From the NCBI GenBank assembly GCA_016916535.1, contig CP070276.1, positions 2,294,001 through 2,358,000 on the forward strand: a stretch of 64,000 nucleotides of DNA. The letters are read 5' to 3'. The position numbers and the translations under genes were made by a program. The DNA comes from Dysgonomonadaceae bacterium zrk40. Lineage in GTDB: Bacteria > Bacteroidota > Bacteroidia > Bacteroidales > Dysgonomonadaceae. The notes below the pieces were generated by a model. That model saw only the letters and a program-made list of their open reading frames with translations. It ran no database searches and had not been told where the DNA came from. This document shows positions 14,600 through 22,906 of the stretch, piece after piece (position 1 is the first letter of the stretch; each line of letters starts with the position of its first letter).

Positions 14600-16818
14600 T
14601 TATTTTTTCAGGAGGGTGAGCCGGTAGACAAACCAGAAGAGGGTCAGTGTACCCACCGCGAAGATGGTGTCACCGATGGTGCGTAGCCACTTGAAGGTGT
14701 TGACCAACGGCTCCTGCATGAACTCGGCTGAGCGGGCGTACCACATCCCCTCCTTCACGCTGGCCACAGTCTGCATCAGTCCCACCGGCAGCAGGCTCAG
14801 CAACACCATCAGCAACAGTCCGATGTTGAGCGACCAGAAGGTGAAGCTGATCAGCTTGTTGTTCCACTGCTGCTTGCGATACATGCTGTGCAGCACGAAG
14901 AGGATCAGACCGATACCCAGCATGCCGTAGACTCCGAAGAGGGCGGCGTGTCCATGCACCGGTGTGGTGTTCAGCCCTTGCATGTAGAAGAGGGCGATGG
15001 GTGGGTTGATGATGAATCCGAAGATACCGGCACCCAGGAAGTTCCAGAAGGAGACCGAGAGCAGGAAGTAGATAGGCCACTTATAGTCCTTGAGCCATTC
15101 GGTGGCCTTGCTCAGCCGGTAGTTGTGGTAGGCCTCAAAGCCAATCAGCACCAACGGTACCACCTCCAGCGCACTGAAGGTAGCTCCCAGCGCCATCACA
15201 CCGGTGGGTGTGCCGGTGAAGTAGAGGTGGTGGAAGGTGCCCAGGATGCCACCGGTGAGGAAGATGATGGTGGCGAACAATACGTTGTGTGTCGCGGAGC
15301 GGATGCCCAGCAGTCCCATACGGGTGAAGAGGAAGGCGGCCACTACCGTGGCGAACACCTCGAAGAACCCTTCCACCCAGAGATGTACCACCCACCAGCG
15401 CCAGTACTCGGCAACCGCCAGGTTGGTGGTGCGTCCCCACATCAGTCCCGCACCGTAGAAGAGAGCGATGGCGGCGCAGGAAATCAGGAAGAGGATGAGC
15501 AACCCCTTTTCGGAGGTACCCTTGCGGATGATTGGCAGGATGGGGCGCACCATTAGTGCCAGCCATAGGAAGAGGCCTACCACCAGCAGGATCTGCCAGA
15601 AACGTCCCAGGTCCACATACTCATACCCTTGGTGTCCGAACCAGAAGTTATCCACCAAGTTGAGCCGCTGCATCACACCGAACCATTGCCCAATGAGGGA
15701 GCCGGCCACCACGATTAGCAGTGCCCCGAAGAGGACGTTGACTCCCAGTCTCTGGTATTTCGGATCCCTGCCGCTCAGCGAGGGAGCGATGTAGAGACCA
15801 GTGGCCAGCCAGGCGGTGGCAATCCAGAAGATAGCGATCTGGATGTGCCAGGTGCGTGTGATGGAGTAGGGGATGAAGGAGGCGATGTCGATGCCGTAGA
15901 AGCCGTCACCCTCCACGCCGTAGTGTGCGGTGATCACCCCCAGCAGGACCTGTGCCAGGATCAACAGGTTCACGACCCAAAAATATTTTTTCACCGCCCA
16001 CATGGAGGGGGTGATGTTTTGGTTCATCAAGGGGTCGGAGACCGGTTTCAGGGGTTCTTCCTCGCGGGTGCGTGCCTGCAGAAAGATCATGATGCCGATG
16101 CCCAGTAGCAGCATGATGATACTGAAGCCTGTCCACAACACCAGGTCGCTGGTGGCCACGTTACCTATCTGCTCGTCGGGCGGCCAGTTGTGGGTGTAGG
16201 TGACATCGGATCCTGGCCGCTCAGTGACGCATGCCCATGAGGCCCAGAAGAAAAACTGCGCCATCTTCTCCATCCGCTCCTCCGAGCGGATGCTGTTGCG
16301 CGCGATGGCATAGTCGGCGCGCAGTTCATCGAGCGCCGGGTCATCCATGAAGAGGCCGGCATAGTGTCCGAAGAGTTCCCGGAAGGCATCATAGCGCTGG
16401 CTGTGGATTACCAGGGTGGAGGTTTTCTCGTTGTAGCTATTCTTACGCAGAAACTCCTGCAGGCGGCGTTCCATGGCTGCCTGCTCCACCTCGGTGAGCT
16501 GTTCGAATGTTTTACCCTGCTCCTCCTGCGACCAGGTACTGTGCCTCGCGGTGCATGCAGGTAGTCGGCTGTCCAGTCAGGTGCCACATAGGCGCCATGC
16601 CCCCAGACGCTGCCCACCTCCTGACCGCCAATGCTCTGCCAGATGTTCTGACCATCCTTGATGTCCTGGCCGGTGAAGAGCAGTTGCCCCTCTTCATTGG
16701 TGACCCGCTCCGGTACGGGCGGTGCCTGCTGATAGATTTGGTTGCCGTAATAGAGCAACACGGCAAAGGAGATGCCGACCACCAGGGCGAATGCAATCCA
16801 AAGTTTTTTCTGTGTCAT
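14600..16818 (-). pseudogene. norB: Quinol-dependent nitric oxide reductase, frameshifted
   Basis: Fused quinol NO reductase (qNOR), which reduces NO to N2O at a haem b/non-haem iron site in the inner membrane. The N-terminal part (from 16818) reads normally through GQNIWQSIGGQEVGSVWGHG and YVAPDWTADYLH. The frame then breaks at about 16545-16563. The expected REAQYL continues in a second frame and EEQGKTFEQLTEVEQAAMER in a third, which runs open to 14600. The C-terminal part keeps the core: VVHLWVEGFFEVFATV, LYFTGTPTGVMALG, PVHGHAALFGVYGM and about 12 hydrophobic helices. TGCATGCA at 16552-16559 looks like a 4-base duplication; a second loss of about 11 bases follows. The net shift is not a multiple of three, so no full-length protein is made unless this is a sequencing error. 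Confidence 0.85.
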
Positions 16819-16847
16819 AGGTTTTTTTTAATGGATGATTGATAGGT

Positions 16848-17321
16848 TTATCTCGCTTCTTTCAGAAATCCGATTCCAACGATAATTAGAAGGGTCACCT
16901 TGAATACCTCTGCCACCACGTAATAGATGTGTAAAGGAGAGGAGGGTACCTCCAGCCCCTGCTGGTAGAGGGGGATGCGTGCATCGAGTGCCGGCAGCAG
17001 CCAGAGAGTCTGGATTAGAAGCAGTATCATGATGATCCCATATTGGGTAACGCTGCTTCTCCTCTCTCTTCTTCGGTTCAGAATAAATCTTGCTGCGATG
17101 AGTAGTGCGAAGAGCCACTCCATCAGGTTCAGTGCTTTGAAGACAAGGCTACCAATTCCCAGTCCCAGGGGCAGGGTGATTCCGGGAGCCCTGAACTTGA
17201 GCCAGGCTTCCATGAAGCTGATTGCCGAGACAAATCCGATCCAGAGAAAGGTGGCCGGTAGGGCGGCTTGTTTGAAGGTTTGCTGTAATGGGTACATATA
17301 TGGCGGGTGTATTTGGCTCAC
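16848..17321 (-). CDS. NO-cassette membrane protein of unknown function
   Basis: A 157-residue integral membrane protein with four predicted helices (about residues 20-37, 48-72, 87-107 and 132-152) and few charged residues. I do not recognise the family by name. It starts with GTG (MSQIHPPYMYPLQQ), with AGGAG directly before; ATG 17297 is the alternative start. It lies between the Rrf2 regulator and norB and begins just downstream of a palindrome shared with the regulator's promoter, so it probably belongs to the NO response. Conserved-looking features are the motifs FMEAWLKFRAPG and LQTLWLLPALDAR-like LIQTLWLLPALDAR. Confidence 0.7.
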   Translation of the reverse strand: MSQIHPPYMYPLQQTFKQAALPATFLWIGFVSAISFMEAWLKFRAPGITLPLGLGIGSLVFKALNLMEWLFALLIAARFILNRRRERRSSVTQYGIIMILLLIQTLWLLPALDARIPLYQQGLEVPSSPLHIYYVVAEVFKVTLLIIVGIGFLKEAR

Positions 17322-17347
17322 TCCTGATTAATCATCACCTTTCTTTG

Positions 17348-17369
17348 TTTACGATAAAAAAGTCGTAAA
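17348..17369. promoter_or_regulatory. Palindromic operator upstream of NO-reductase genes
   Basis: Perfect inverted repeat TTTACGA-N8-TCGTAAA, 27 bases before the membrane protein/norB genes. A second copy with one mismatch lies over the promoter of the Rrf2 regulator gene (17860-17879). This is the expected arrangement for the binding site of that regulator. Confidence 0.65.
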
Positions 17370-17382
17370 TAAAGACAAAAAT

Positions 17383-17817
17383 TTAACGCTTCAATATCAG
17401 CTCTATATTTTTCTGTTTGGTTACCAGGTCATGGAGGCTGGTATGCTGCAACACGTAGAACATGTTCTCCCGGATCTTCACCACAGAGTGATGCATCGGA
17501 CAGGGGTTTTTCTCGTCGCAATGGGAGAGCCCCAGGGCACATCCTTCAAAAAACTCATTGCCGTCGATGGCACGCACGATCTGTTCAATAGTGATCTGCC
17601 TTATTTTTTCCTTTTTGATCTCGAAGCCGCCAGCAGGTCCCGTGTAAGAATCGACCAGCCCGTGTCGGGAGAGGAGCCCCAGGATCTTGCCGGTGAAAGC
17701 TTCGGGTGATCCTGTTTGCCGGATGATGTCACCAATCTTTACCCGCCTCTCATTCAGAGATTGAGAAGCGATGTAGAGCATTGCCCGGATACCATGTTCA
17801 CATGTTTTTGAAAACAT
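17383..17817 (-). CDS. Rrf2 family transcriptional regulator (NsrR/IscR-like)
   Basis: A 144-residue winged-helix repressor. The N-terminus MFSKTCEHGIRAMLYIA and the recognition region GSPEAFTGKILGLLSRHGLVDSYTGPAGGF match Rrf2 proteins. Three Cys at about 92-106 (GCALGLSHCDEKNPCPMH) have the spacing of the FeS-ligand loop of NsrR and IscR, so a cluster that senses NO or redox state is likely. The neighbours (NO reductase, Ric) point to NO sensing. Its own promoter carries a palindrome over the -33 box, which implies autorepression. Confidence 0.9.
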   Translation of the reverse strand: MFSKTCEHGIRAMLYIASQSLNERRVKIGDIIRQTGSPEAFTGKILGLLSRHGLVDSYTGPAGGFEIKKEKIRQITIEQIVRAIDGNEFFEGCALGLSHCDEKNPCPMHHSVVKIRENMFYVLQHTSLHDLVTKQKNIELILKR

Positions 17818-17836
17818 CTTTTAGCATTTAACGCTT

Positions 17837-17880
17837 CAAAGATAGGAAATCTTTTTAAATTGCGACAAAAATATCGTAAA
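17837..17880 (-). promoter_or_regulatory. Promoter and operator of the Rrf2 regulator gene
   Basis: On the minus strand TTTG, 21 bases, TATCTTTG (-7 box at 17837-17844, -33 box at 17866-17869). The operator TTGCGA-N8-TCGTAA (17860-17879) covers the -33 box. Confidence 0.7.
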
Positions 17881-17976
17881 TCTTTTTTTACCTTTGTGCC
17901 ATTGTTTTTAGTCTGACCTGACATTTTTCTATTTGAAGAGTGTCGGGATGTGATTTTTTTTGTATGTTTAAGATTT

Positions 17977-19344
17977 CAATAGTTCGTTAAAAATATAGTT
18001 TAGAGTCATGCAGCAATGGCTGCAAACTCAATGAGTTCTTTGACAAGTTTATCTTTTAATCTTCTGTTCGGTTTAATGCCAGACACGCAAATAAATCGTT
18101 CAAGCAAGTAAGCGTTGTGTATCATTGTTTTACATGATGCCATCGAAAAAGAGATGCCTCTCTCCTTTGCCAGTACCTTTGCCAGGTTGACTGAGGTAAG
18201 AGATGCATTAAAGTTGAACGATAGCTTTGCTACATCCCTTGCCTGCGATTGCATCAGTCCTGTGAAGCCTTTTGCATCCCTGAAGCAAAACTCGATCTGA
18301 AAACGGGTGCGGTAAAATTCTATAACATCTTTTCCACTCATCTTAGGATTGGTAGAGAAGAACAGTTTTGGTTTTTTCCCATCTTTGAAATACCAGATGA
18401 CAAGCCTGACCATCTGTCTAAGTGATTTGGAATAGGCTATCAAGGTGTAGAGATCACCGTTATCAATATTGATCTTTTGCACTCTGGTTGTATCCAGGTT
18501 GGCCATGTCAATCTTACCGTCGTAGAGTTTAGGCCTTCCTTTCTTGCCCGTTGGTTTCTGCAGTGTTGGATAATAAAGTGCGGCGTCATCCCTGAAACGG
18601 CTGACCAGATCAAACTTCATCTCTTGCAGACCCGTAACGAAGTTGTTCTTTGCGAAGTAGGCATCAGCAACCACGTAACGGCTTGTCCGATGGAGTTTCT
18701 CCTGCATCGATTCAAGGACCAGCAGGTACCAGTCGATCAGGTTGGCCTCGCGACTCTCCAGGGTTTGACGGTCCGGAGTCTGAACGGCCTGTAGACTGAT
18801 GCAATCCTTGTTGTCGACGTCTATAAGGCCCACTCCCAGGATTTCCAATCCCCTTTTCGCCTGACCGGCTGCACCCGACCAGAAGTAACCAATCCAAGGG
18901 GTATTCTTTCCTGATTTGGTTATATAACTGGGATCAATGGCAATAGCCTTGCGATCTCCGGTTAATACCCTATCAGACAAAGACAAGTTAAACTCCAGCC
19001 AATCAAAATCCTTCGAGAAGTTCTGGCGAAATCGCTGTTCACACGACTTGCCATATCTCCCTAATTGTAGGAAATTAATCCTCCCGGGAATGACCAGATA
19101 CAAAATAAGCGTCTCCATAAGGAATGATTTGAAACTTTTGTTTAACTTCGTAGTTAGTTCACCAAGAACATCACTACAGATACCTCTATATTGGTTAAGT
19201 ATGCTGGTTCTATCCATCTTTATTAGGCTTTCATCAGCTATAAAGCTACTGATAATCAGCTACTTAGCCATCTTTTTTATGTTAAACTATGTTATGTAAA
19301 TCATTGAATTCTAATCAGTTAATTGAATATTTACCGAAGTATTG
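17977..19344 (-). mobile_element. IS4-superfamily insertion sequence, copy 1
   Basis: 1368 bp bounded by imperfect terminal inverted repeats: left CAATAGTTCGTTAAAAAT, right (reverse complement) CAATACTTCGGTAAATAT. It holds one transposase gene. Copy 2 has exactly the same length. Confidence 0.88.
18006..19217 (-). CDS. IS4-superfamily DDE transposase, copy 1
   Basis: A 403-residue DDE transposase. First Asp in AIDPSYITKSGK, second in YVVADAYFAKNNF, Glu in the YREK signature YRTRFQIEFCFRDAK (Y-x2-R-x3-E-x6-K exact), which places it in the IS4 superfamily. The reading frame is intact from MDRTSILNQYRG to the stop 29 bases inside the left IS end. It differs from copy 2 at about 14 residues (for example R3K, T23A and several conservative changes), so the two copies are not a very recent duplication of each other. 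Confidence 0.92.
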   Translation of the reverse strand: MDRTSILNQYRGICSDVLGELTTKLNKSFKSFLMETLILYLVIPGRINFLQLGRYGKSCEQRFRQNFSKDFDWLEFNLSLSDRVLTGDRKAIAIDPSYITKSGKNTPWIGYFWSGAAGQAKRGLEILGVGLIDVDNKDCISLQAVQTPDRQTLESREANLIDWYLLVLESMQEKLHRTSRYVVADAYFAKNNFVTGLQEMKFDLVSRFRDDAALYYPTLQKPTGKKGRPKLYDGKIDMANLDTTRVQKINIDNGDLYTLIAYSKSLRQMVRLVIWYFKDGKKPKLFFSTNPKMSGKDVIEFYRTRFQIEFCFRDAKGFTGLMQSQARDVAKLSFNFNASLTSVNLAKVLAKERGISFSMASCKTMIHNAYLLERFICVSGIKPNRRLKDKLVKELIEFAAIAA

Positions 19345-19390
19345 TTAAACGCAACAGTACAAAAATGAATATTTGAAGCAAATGCTTTAT
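19345..19390. other. 46-bp spacer between the two IS copies
   Basis: AT-rich, no reading frame and no match to either flank of the composite. It is probably DNA carried along when the unit moved. Confidence 0.5.
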
Positions 19391-20758
19391 CAATAGTTCG
19401 TTAAAAATATAGTTTCGAGTCACGCAGCAATTGCTGCAAACTCAATGAGTTCTTTGACAAGTTTATCATTTAATCTTCTGTTCGGTTTAATGCCAGACAC
19501 GCAAATAAATCGTTCAAGCAGATAAGCGTTGTGTATCATCGTTTTACATGATGCCATCGAAAAGGGGATGCCTCTCTCCTTTGCCAACACCTTTGCCAGG
19601 TTAACCGAGGTAAGAGATGCATTAAAGTTGAACGATAGCTTTGCTACATCCCTTGCCTGCGATTGCATCAGTCCTGTGAAGCCTTTTGCATCCCTGAAGC
19701 AAAACTCGATCTGAAAACGGGTGCGGTAAAATTCTATAACATCTTTTCCACTCATCTTAGGATTGGTAGAGAAGAACAGTTTTGGCTTTTTCCCATCTTT
19801 GGAATACCAGACGACAAGCCTGACCATCTGTTTAAGTGATTTGGAATAGGCTACCAAGGTGTAGAGATCACCGTTATCAACATTGATCTTTTGCACTCTG
19901 GTTGTATCCAGGTTGGCCATATCAATCTTTCCGTCGTAGAGTTTAGGCCTGCCTTTCTTGCCCGTTGGTTTCTGCAGTGTTGGATAATAAAGTGCGGCAT
20001 CATCCCTGAAACGGCTGACCAGATCAAATTTCATCTCTTGCAGACCCGTAACAAAGTTGTTCTTTGCGAAGTAGGCATCGGCAACCACGTAACGGCTTGT
20101 CCGATGGAGTTTATCCCGCATCGATTTAATGACCAGCAGGTACCAGTCAATCAGGTTGGCATCACGACTCTCCAGGGTTTGACGGTCCGGAGTCTGAACG
20201 GCCTGTAGACTGATACAATCCTTGTTGTCGACGTCTATAAGGCCCACTCCCAGGATTTCCAAACCTCTTTTCGCCTGACCGGCTGCACCCGACCAGAAGT
20301 AACCAATCCAAGGGGTATTCTTTCCTGATTTGGTTATATAACTGGGATCAATGGCAATTGCCTTGCGATCTCCGGTTAATACCCTATCAGACAAAGACAA
20401 GTTAAACTCCAGCCAATCAAAATCCTTCGAGAAGTTCTGGCGAAATCGCTGTTCACACGACTTGCCATATCTCCCCAATTGTAGGAAATTAATCCTGCCG
20501 GGAATGACCAGATACAAAATTAGCGTCTCCATAAGGAATGATTTGAAACTTTTGTTTAACTTCGCAGTTAGTTCACCAAGAACATCACTACAGATACCTC
20601 TATATTGGTTAAGTATGCTGGTTTTATCCATCTTTATTAGGCTTTCATCAGCTATAAAGATACTGATAATCAGCTGCTTAACCATCTTTTTTATGTTAAA
20701 CTATGTTGCGTAAATCATTGAATTTTAATTAGTTAATTGAATATTTACCGAAGTATTG
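19391..20758 (-). mobile_element. IS4-superfamily insertion sequence, copy 2
   Basis: 1368 bp, same orientation and terminal repeats as copy 1 (CAATAGTTCG at the left end, CGAAGTATTG at the right). The flanks differ from those of copy 1 on both inner sides. Confidence 0.88.
19420..20631 (-). CDS. IS4-superfamily DDE transposase, copy 2
   Basis: A 403-residue transposase with the same catalytic residues as copy 1 and an intact frame. The frame is open further upstream to an ATG at 20685, but MDKTSILNQYRG at 20631 corresponds exactly to the copy 1 start and is preferred. Relative to copy 1 it has, among others, S-to-P in KERGIPFSM and K-to-N in NRRLNDK. Both copies appear capable of making transposase. 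Confidence 0.92.
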   Translation of the reverse strand: MDKTSILNQYRGICSDVLGELTAKLNKSFKSFLMETLILYLVIPGRINFLQLGRYGKSCEQRFRQNFSKDFDWLEFNLSLSDRVLTGDRKAIAIDPSYITKSGKNTPWIGYFWSGAAGQAKRGLEILGVGLIDVDNKDCISLQAVQTPDRQTLESRDANLIDWYLLVIKSMRDKLHRTSRYVVADAYFAKNNFVTGLQEMKFDLVSRFRDDAALYYPTLQKPTGKKGRPKLYDGKIDMANLDTTRVQKINVDNGDLYTLVAYSKSLKQMVRLVVWYSKDGKKPKLFFSTNPKMSGKDVIEFYRTRFQIEFCFRDAKGFTGLMQSQARDVAKLSFNFNASLTSVNLAKVLAKERGIPFSMASCKTMIHNAYLLERFICVSGIKPNRRLNDKLVKELIEFAAIAA

Positions 20759-20797
20759 AGATTTAATAAAATATAAAAAACAGGCCCCTACAAACAA

Positions 20798-20805
20798 TAA
20801 GTTTG
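20798..20805 (+). promoter_or_regulatory. -7 box of the 2-oxoacid dehydrogenase operon
   Basis: TAAGTTTG matches TAnnTTTG exactly, 72 bases before the E1-alpha gene and outside the IS unit. No clear -33 box. A small hairpin (TGTAG, AAAA, CTACA) lies in the leader. Confidence 0.4.
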
Positions 20806-20877
20806 AAATAGTGTTGTTAAGTAGACTCATTCTAATTATGTAGAAAACTACAAACAAAATACAATAAGGAAGCTGCT

Positions 20878-21870
20878 ATGGCGAAAACAAAATCAACTAA
20901 AAGCAATTTATCGAAAGAGAAGATGTTGCACATGCATCGGATGATGTTGGACATCCGCAATTTCGACAGTAAGGTTAACAAGCTGGTAAGAAAAGGGATG
21001 ATTCCCGGAATGACCCACTTCTCTATTGGTGAAGAGGCGGCCAATGTGGGGGCGGTAGCTGCCATCGAGAAAGGTTTCGATATGATTACCTCCAATCACC
21101 GCGGTCACGGACAAAGCATTGCCCTGGAGATCGACCTGAACGGAATGATGGCGGAGATCATGGGGAAGGCCACCGGAACCTGCAAGGGTAAGGGTGGTTC
21201 CATGCACATTGCCGACTTGGACAACGGTAACCTGGGAGCCAACGGTATCGTAGGCGGCGGTATGGGGATGGCTATCGGTGCGGCGCTTACACAAAAGATG
21301 AAGAAGACCGGCAAGATCGTGGTCTGCTTCTTCGGTGATGGTGCCGTGAATGAGGGTACCTTTCATGAGACAATGAACATGGCTTCAATCTGGGACCTGC
21401 CGGTGATCTTCTATTCGATCAACAACCTCTATGGCATCAGTACCCCCATCAAGGATGTGATCAACATCGACTACAACTACCAGCGGGCAGCATCCTACGG
21501 CATCCCGGGTCACTTCATCGAAGATGGAAACGACCTGATGGCGGTTTACAACAAGTTCGAGGAGATCGTAAAATACGTGCGTGACGGCAACGGCCCTGTA
21601 CTGGTGGAAGCTATCACTTACCGCTGGCTTGGACACTCAACCTCCGACCCCGGCAAGTATCGCACCAAGGAGGAGGTAGACGAGTGGAAGCAGAAGGATC
21701 CCATTACCCGTTTTCGCAATTACCTTATTGAGAATAAGATTGCTTCTGAAAAAGAGCTGGATGAACTGAACGATGCTTCGCTGGCAGCAGTGGAAGAGTC
21801 GGTCAAGTTCGCGCTGAGCAGTCCCGAACCCACCCTGGAGTCCGCCTTCGAAGATATTTACGCAGATTAA
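20878..21870 (+). CDS. pdhA: 2-oxoacid (pyruvate/acetoin) dehydrogenase E1 alpha subunit
   Basis: A 330-residue thiamine diphosphate-binding subunit that decarboxylates the 2-oxoacid and passes the acyl group to lipoate. Seen: THFSIGEEAANVGAVAA, SNHRGHGQSIA, GKGGSMHIAD, and the ThDP motif GDGAVNEGTFHE running to FYSINN. RWLGHSTSDPGKYR is the phosphorylation-loop region. Sequence features are closest to the AcoA/PdhA type that works with a separate beta subunit. First gene of a four-gene operon (E1 alpha, E1 beta, E2, E3). Pyruvate and acetoin cannot be told apart from sequence alone. Confidence 0.93.
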   Translation: MAKTKSTKSNLSKEKMLHMHRMMLDIRNFDSKVNKLVRKGMIPGMTHFSIGEEAANVGAVAAIEKGFDMITSNHRGHGQSIALEIDLNGMMAEIMGKATGTCKGKGGSMHIADLDNGNLGANGIVGGGMGMAIGAALTQKMKKTGKIVVCFFGDGAVNEGTFHETMNMASIWDLPVIFYSINNLYGISTPIKDVINIDYNYQRAASYGIPGHFIEDGNDLMAVYNKFEEIVKYVRDGNGPVLVEAITYRWLGHSTSDPGKYRTKEEVDEWKQKDPITRFRNYLIENKIASEKELDELNDASLAAVEESVKFALSSPEPTLESAFEDIYAD

Positions 21871-21893
21871 AAAACAACAGCACACGATAATCA

Positions 21894-22895
21894 ATGGAAA
21901 AAGAAACGAAAATAATGTCTGTCCGCGATGCCATCATTATGGCCATGTCGGAAGAGATGCGGCGCGACGAAAGCGTATTCCTCATGGGTGAGGATGTAGG
22001 GATCTTCGGAGGCGACTTCGGAACTTCGGTTGGGATGCTCGATGAGTTCGGTAAGGAGCGGGTGCGCGACACCCCCATCTCGGAGAACGCCATCTCCGGT
22101 GCTGCCATCGGTGCCGCCATGACAGGCATGCGTCCCATCGTGGATGTCACTTTCATGGATTTTGTAGTCTACATGATGGACAACATCGTGAACCAGGCAG
22201 CCAAAACAAGGTATATGTTCGGTGGTAAGGGGCAGATCCCCGTGGTCTTCCGCTGTGCCGCCGGCGGTGGTGTAGGCTCCGCTGCTCAACACTCACAGTC
22301 GCTCGAAGCATGGTTCACCCATATCCCGGGACTGAAAGTGGTGGCCCCCGGTACCCCGGCTGACGTGAAAGGAATCCTCAAGGCGGCTATACGTGACAAC
22401 AACCCGGTGATCTTCCTCGAGTACAAGGCGCAGTTTAACATGAAAGGCGAGGTACCCCTTGATCCCGACTTTGTGCTACCCATCGGCAAGGCCGATATCA
22501 AAAAGGAGGGTAAAGATGTTTCGGTGATCACTTACGGACGGATGCTCGAAAGGGTGATGCAGGCTGCCAAAGAGGTGGAGGAGGCCGAAGGAGTGAGCGT
22601 TGAGGTGGTCGATTTGCGAACCCTCAAGCCGCTCGACAAAGATACCGTGCTGGAGTCGGTGAAGAAGACCGGCAAGGTCCTGCTGGTGAACGATGCCCAC
22701 AAGACTGGAGGTTTCATTGGCGAGGTGGCTGCCACCATTGCCGAGAGCGACGCCTTCGATTACCTTGATGGACGCATCTTACGCCTTGCGGGTGAGGATG
22801 TGCCCATCCCCTACAACCAGACCCTCGAGGCTGCGATGATTCCCAGCGTGGAGAGGATCAAGAAATACATTCTCAAGTTAGTCAACAACCGCTAA
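21894..22895 (+). CDS. pdhB: 2-oxoacid dehydrogenase E1 beta subunit
   Basis: A 333-residue transketolase-like subunit that completes the ThDP site at the alpha/beta interface. MSVRDAIIMAMSEEMRRDES, FLMGEDVGIFGGDFGTS, RVRDTPISENAISGAAIG (with the Glu that contacts the ThDP pyrimidine), RCAAGGGVGSAAQHSQS and the C-terminal HKTGGFIGEVAATIAES are typical. It lies 23 bases after E1 alpha. Length is normal. A dedicated E1 beta argues against the single-chain E1 type of enterobacteria. Confidence 0.94.
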   Translation: MEKETKIMSVRDAIIMAMSEEMRRDESVFLMGEDVGIFGGDFGTSVGMLDEFGKERVRDTPISENAISGAAIGAAMTGMRPIVDVTFMDFVVYMMDNIVNQAAKTRYMFGGKGQIPVVFRCAAGGGVGSAAQHSQSLEAWFTHIPGLKVVAPGTPADVKGILKAAIRDNNPVIFLEYKAQFNMKGEVPLDPDFVLPIGKADIKKEGKDVSVITYGRMLERVMQAAKEVEEAEGVSVEVVDLRTLKPLDKDTVLESVKKTGKVLLVNDAHKTGGFIGEVAATIAESDAFDYLDGRILRLAGEDVPIPYNQTLEAAMIPSVERIKKYILKLVNNR

Positions 22896-22906
22896 AAAGG
22901 GATTGA

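Larger units (their letters stand above)
17971..20764. mobile_element. Composite insertion: two tandem IS copies flanked by AGATTT
   Basis: The direct repeat AGATTT occurs immediately outside the left end of IS copy 1 (17971-17976) and the right end of IS copy 2 (20759-20764). Neither IS alone has a flanking repeat. The pair plus the 46-bp spacer (19345-19390) therefore looks like one inserted unit. The joined flanks lie between the Rrf2 gene and the 2-oxoacid dehydrogenase operon and interrupt no recognisable gene. Confidence 0.7.

Noticed and set aside
17889-17896. Plus-strand TACCTTTG that could be a promoter reading into the IS unit and, before insertion, toward pdhA
   Set aside because: No -33 box at a usable distance, and a separate TAAGTTTG box lies just before pdhA at 20798-20805.
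18477-18794. Plus-strand open frames duplicated inside both IS copies
   Set aside because: They are antisense to the transposase genes and appear in both copies only because the DNA is repeated.
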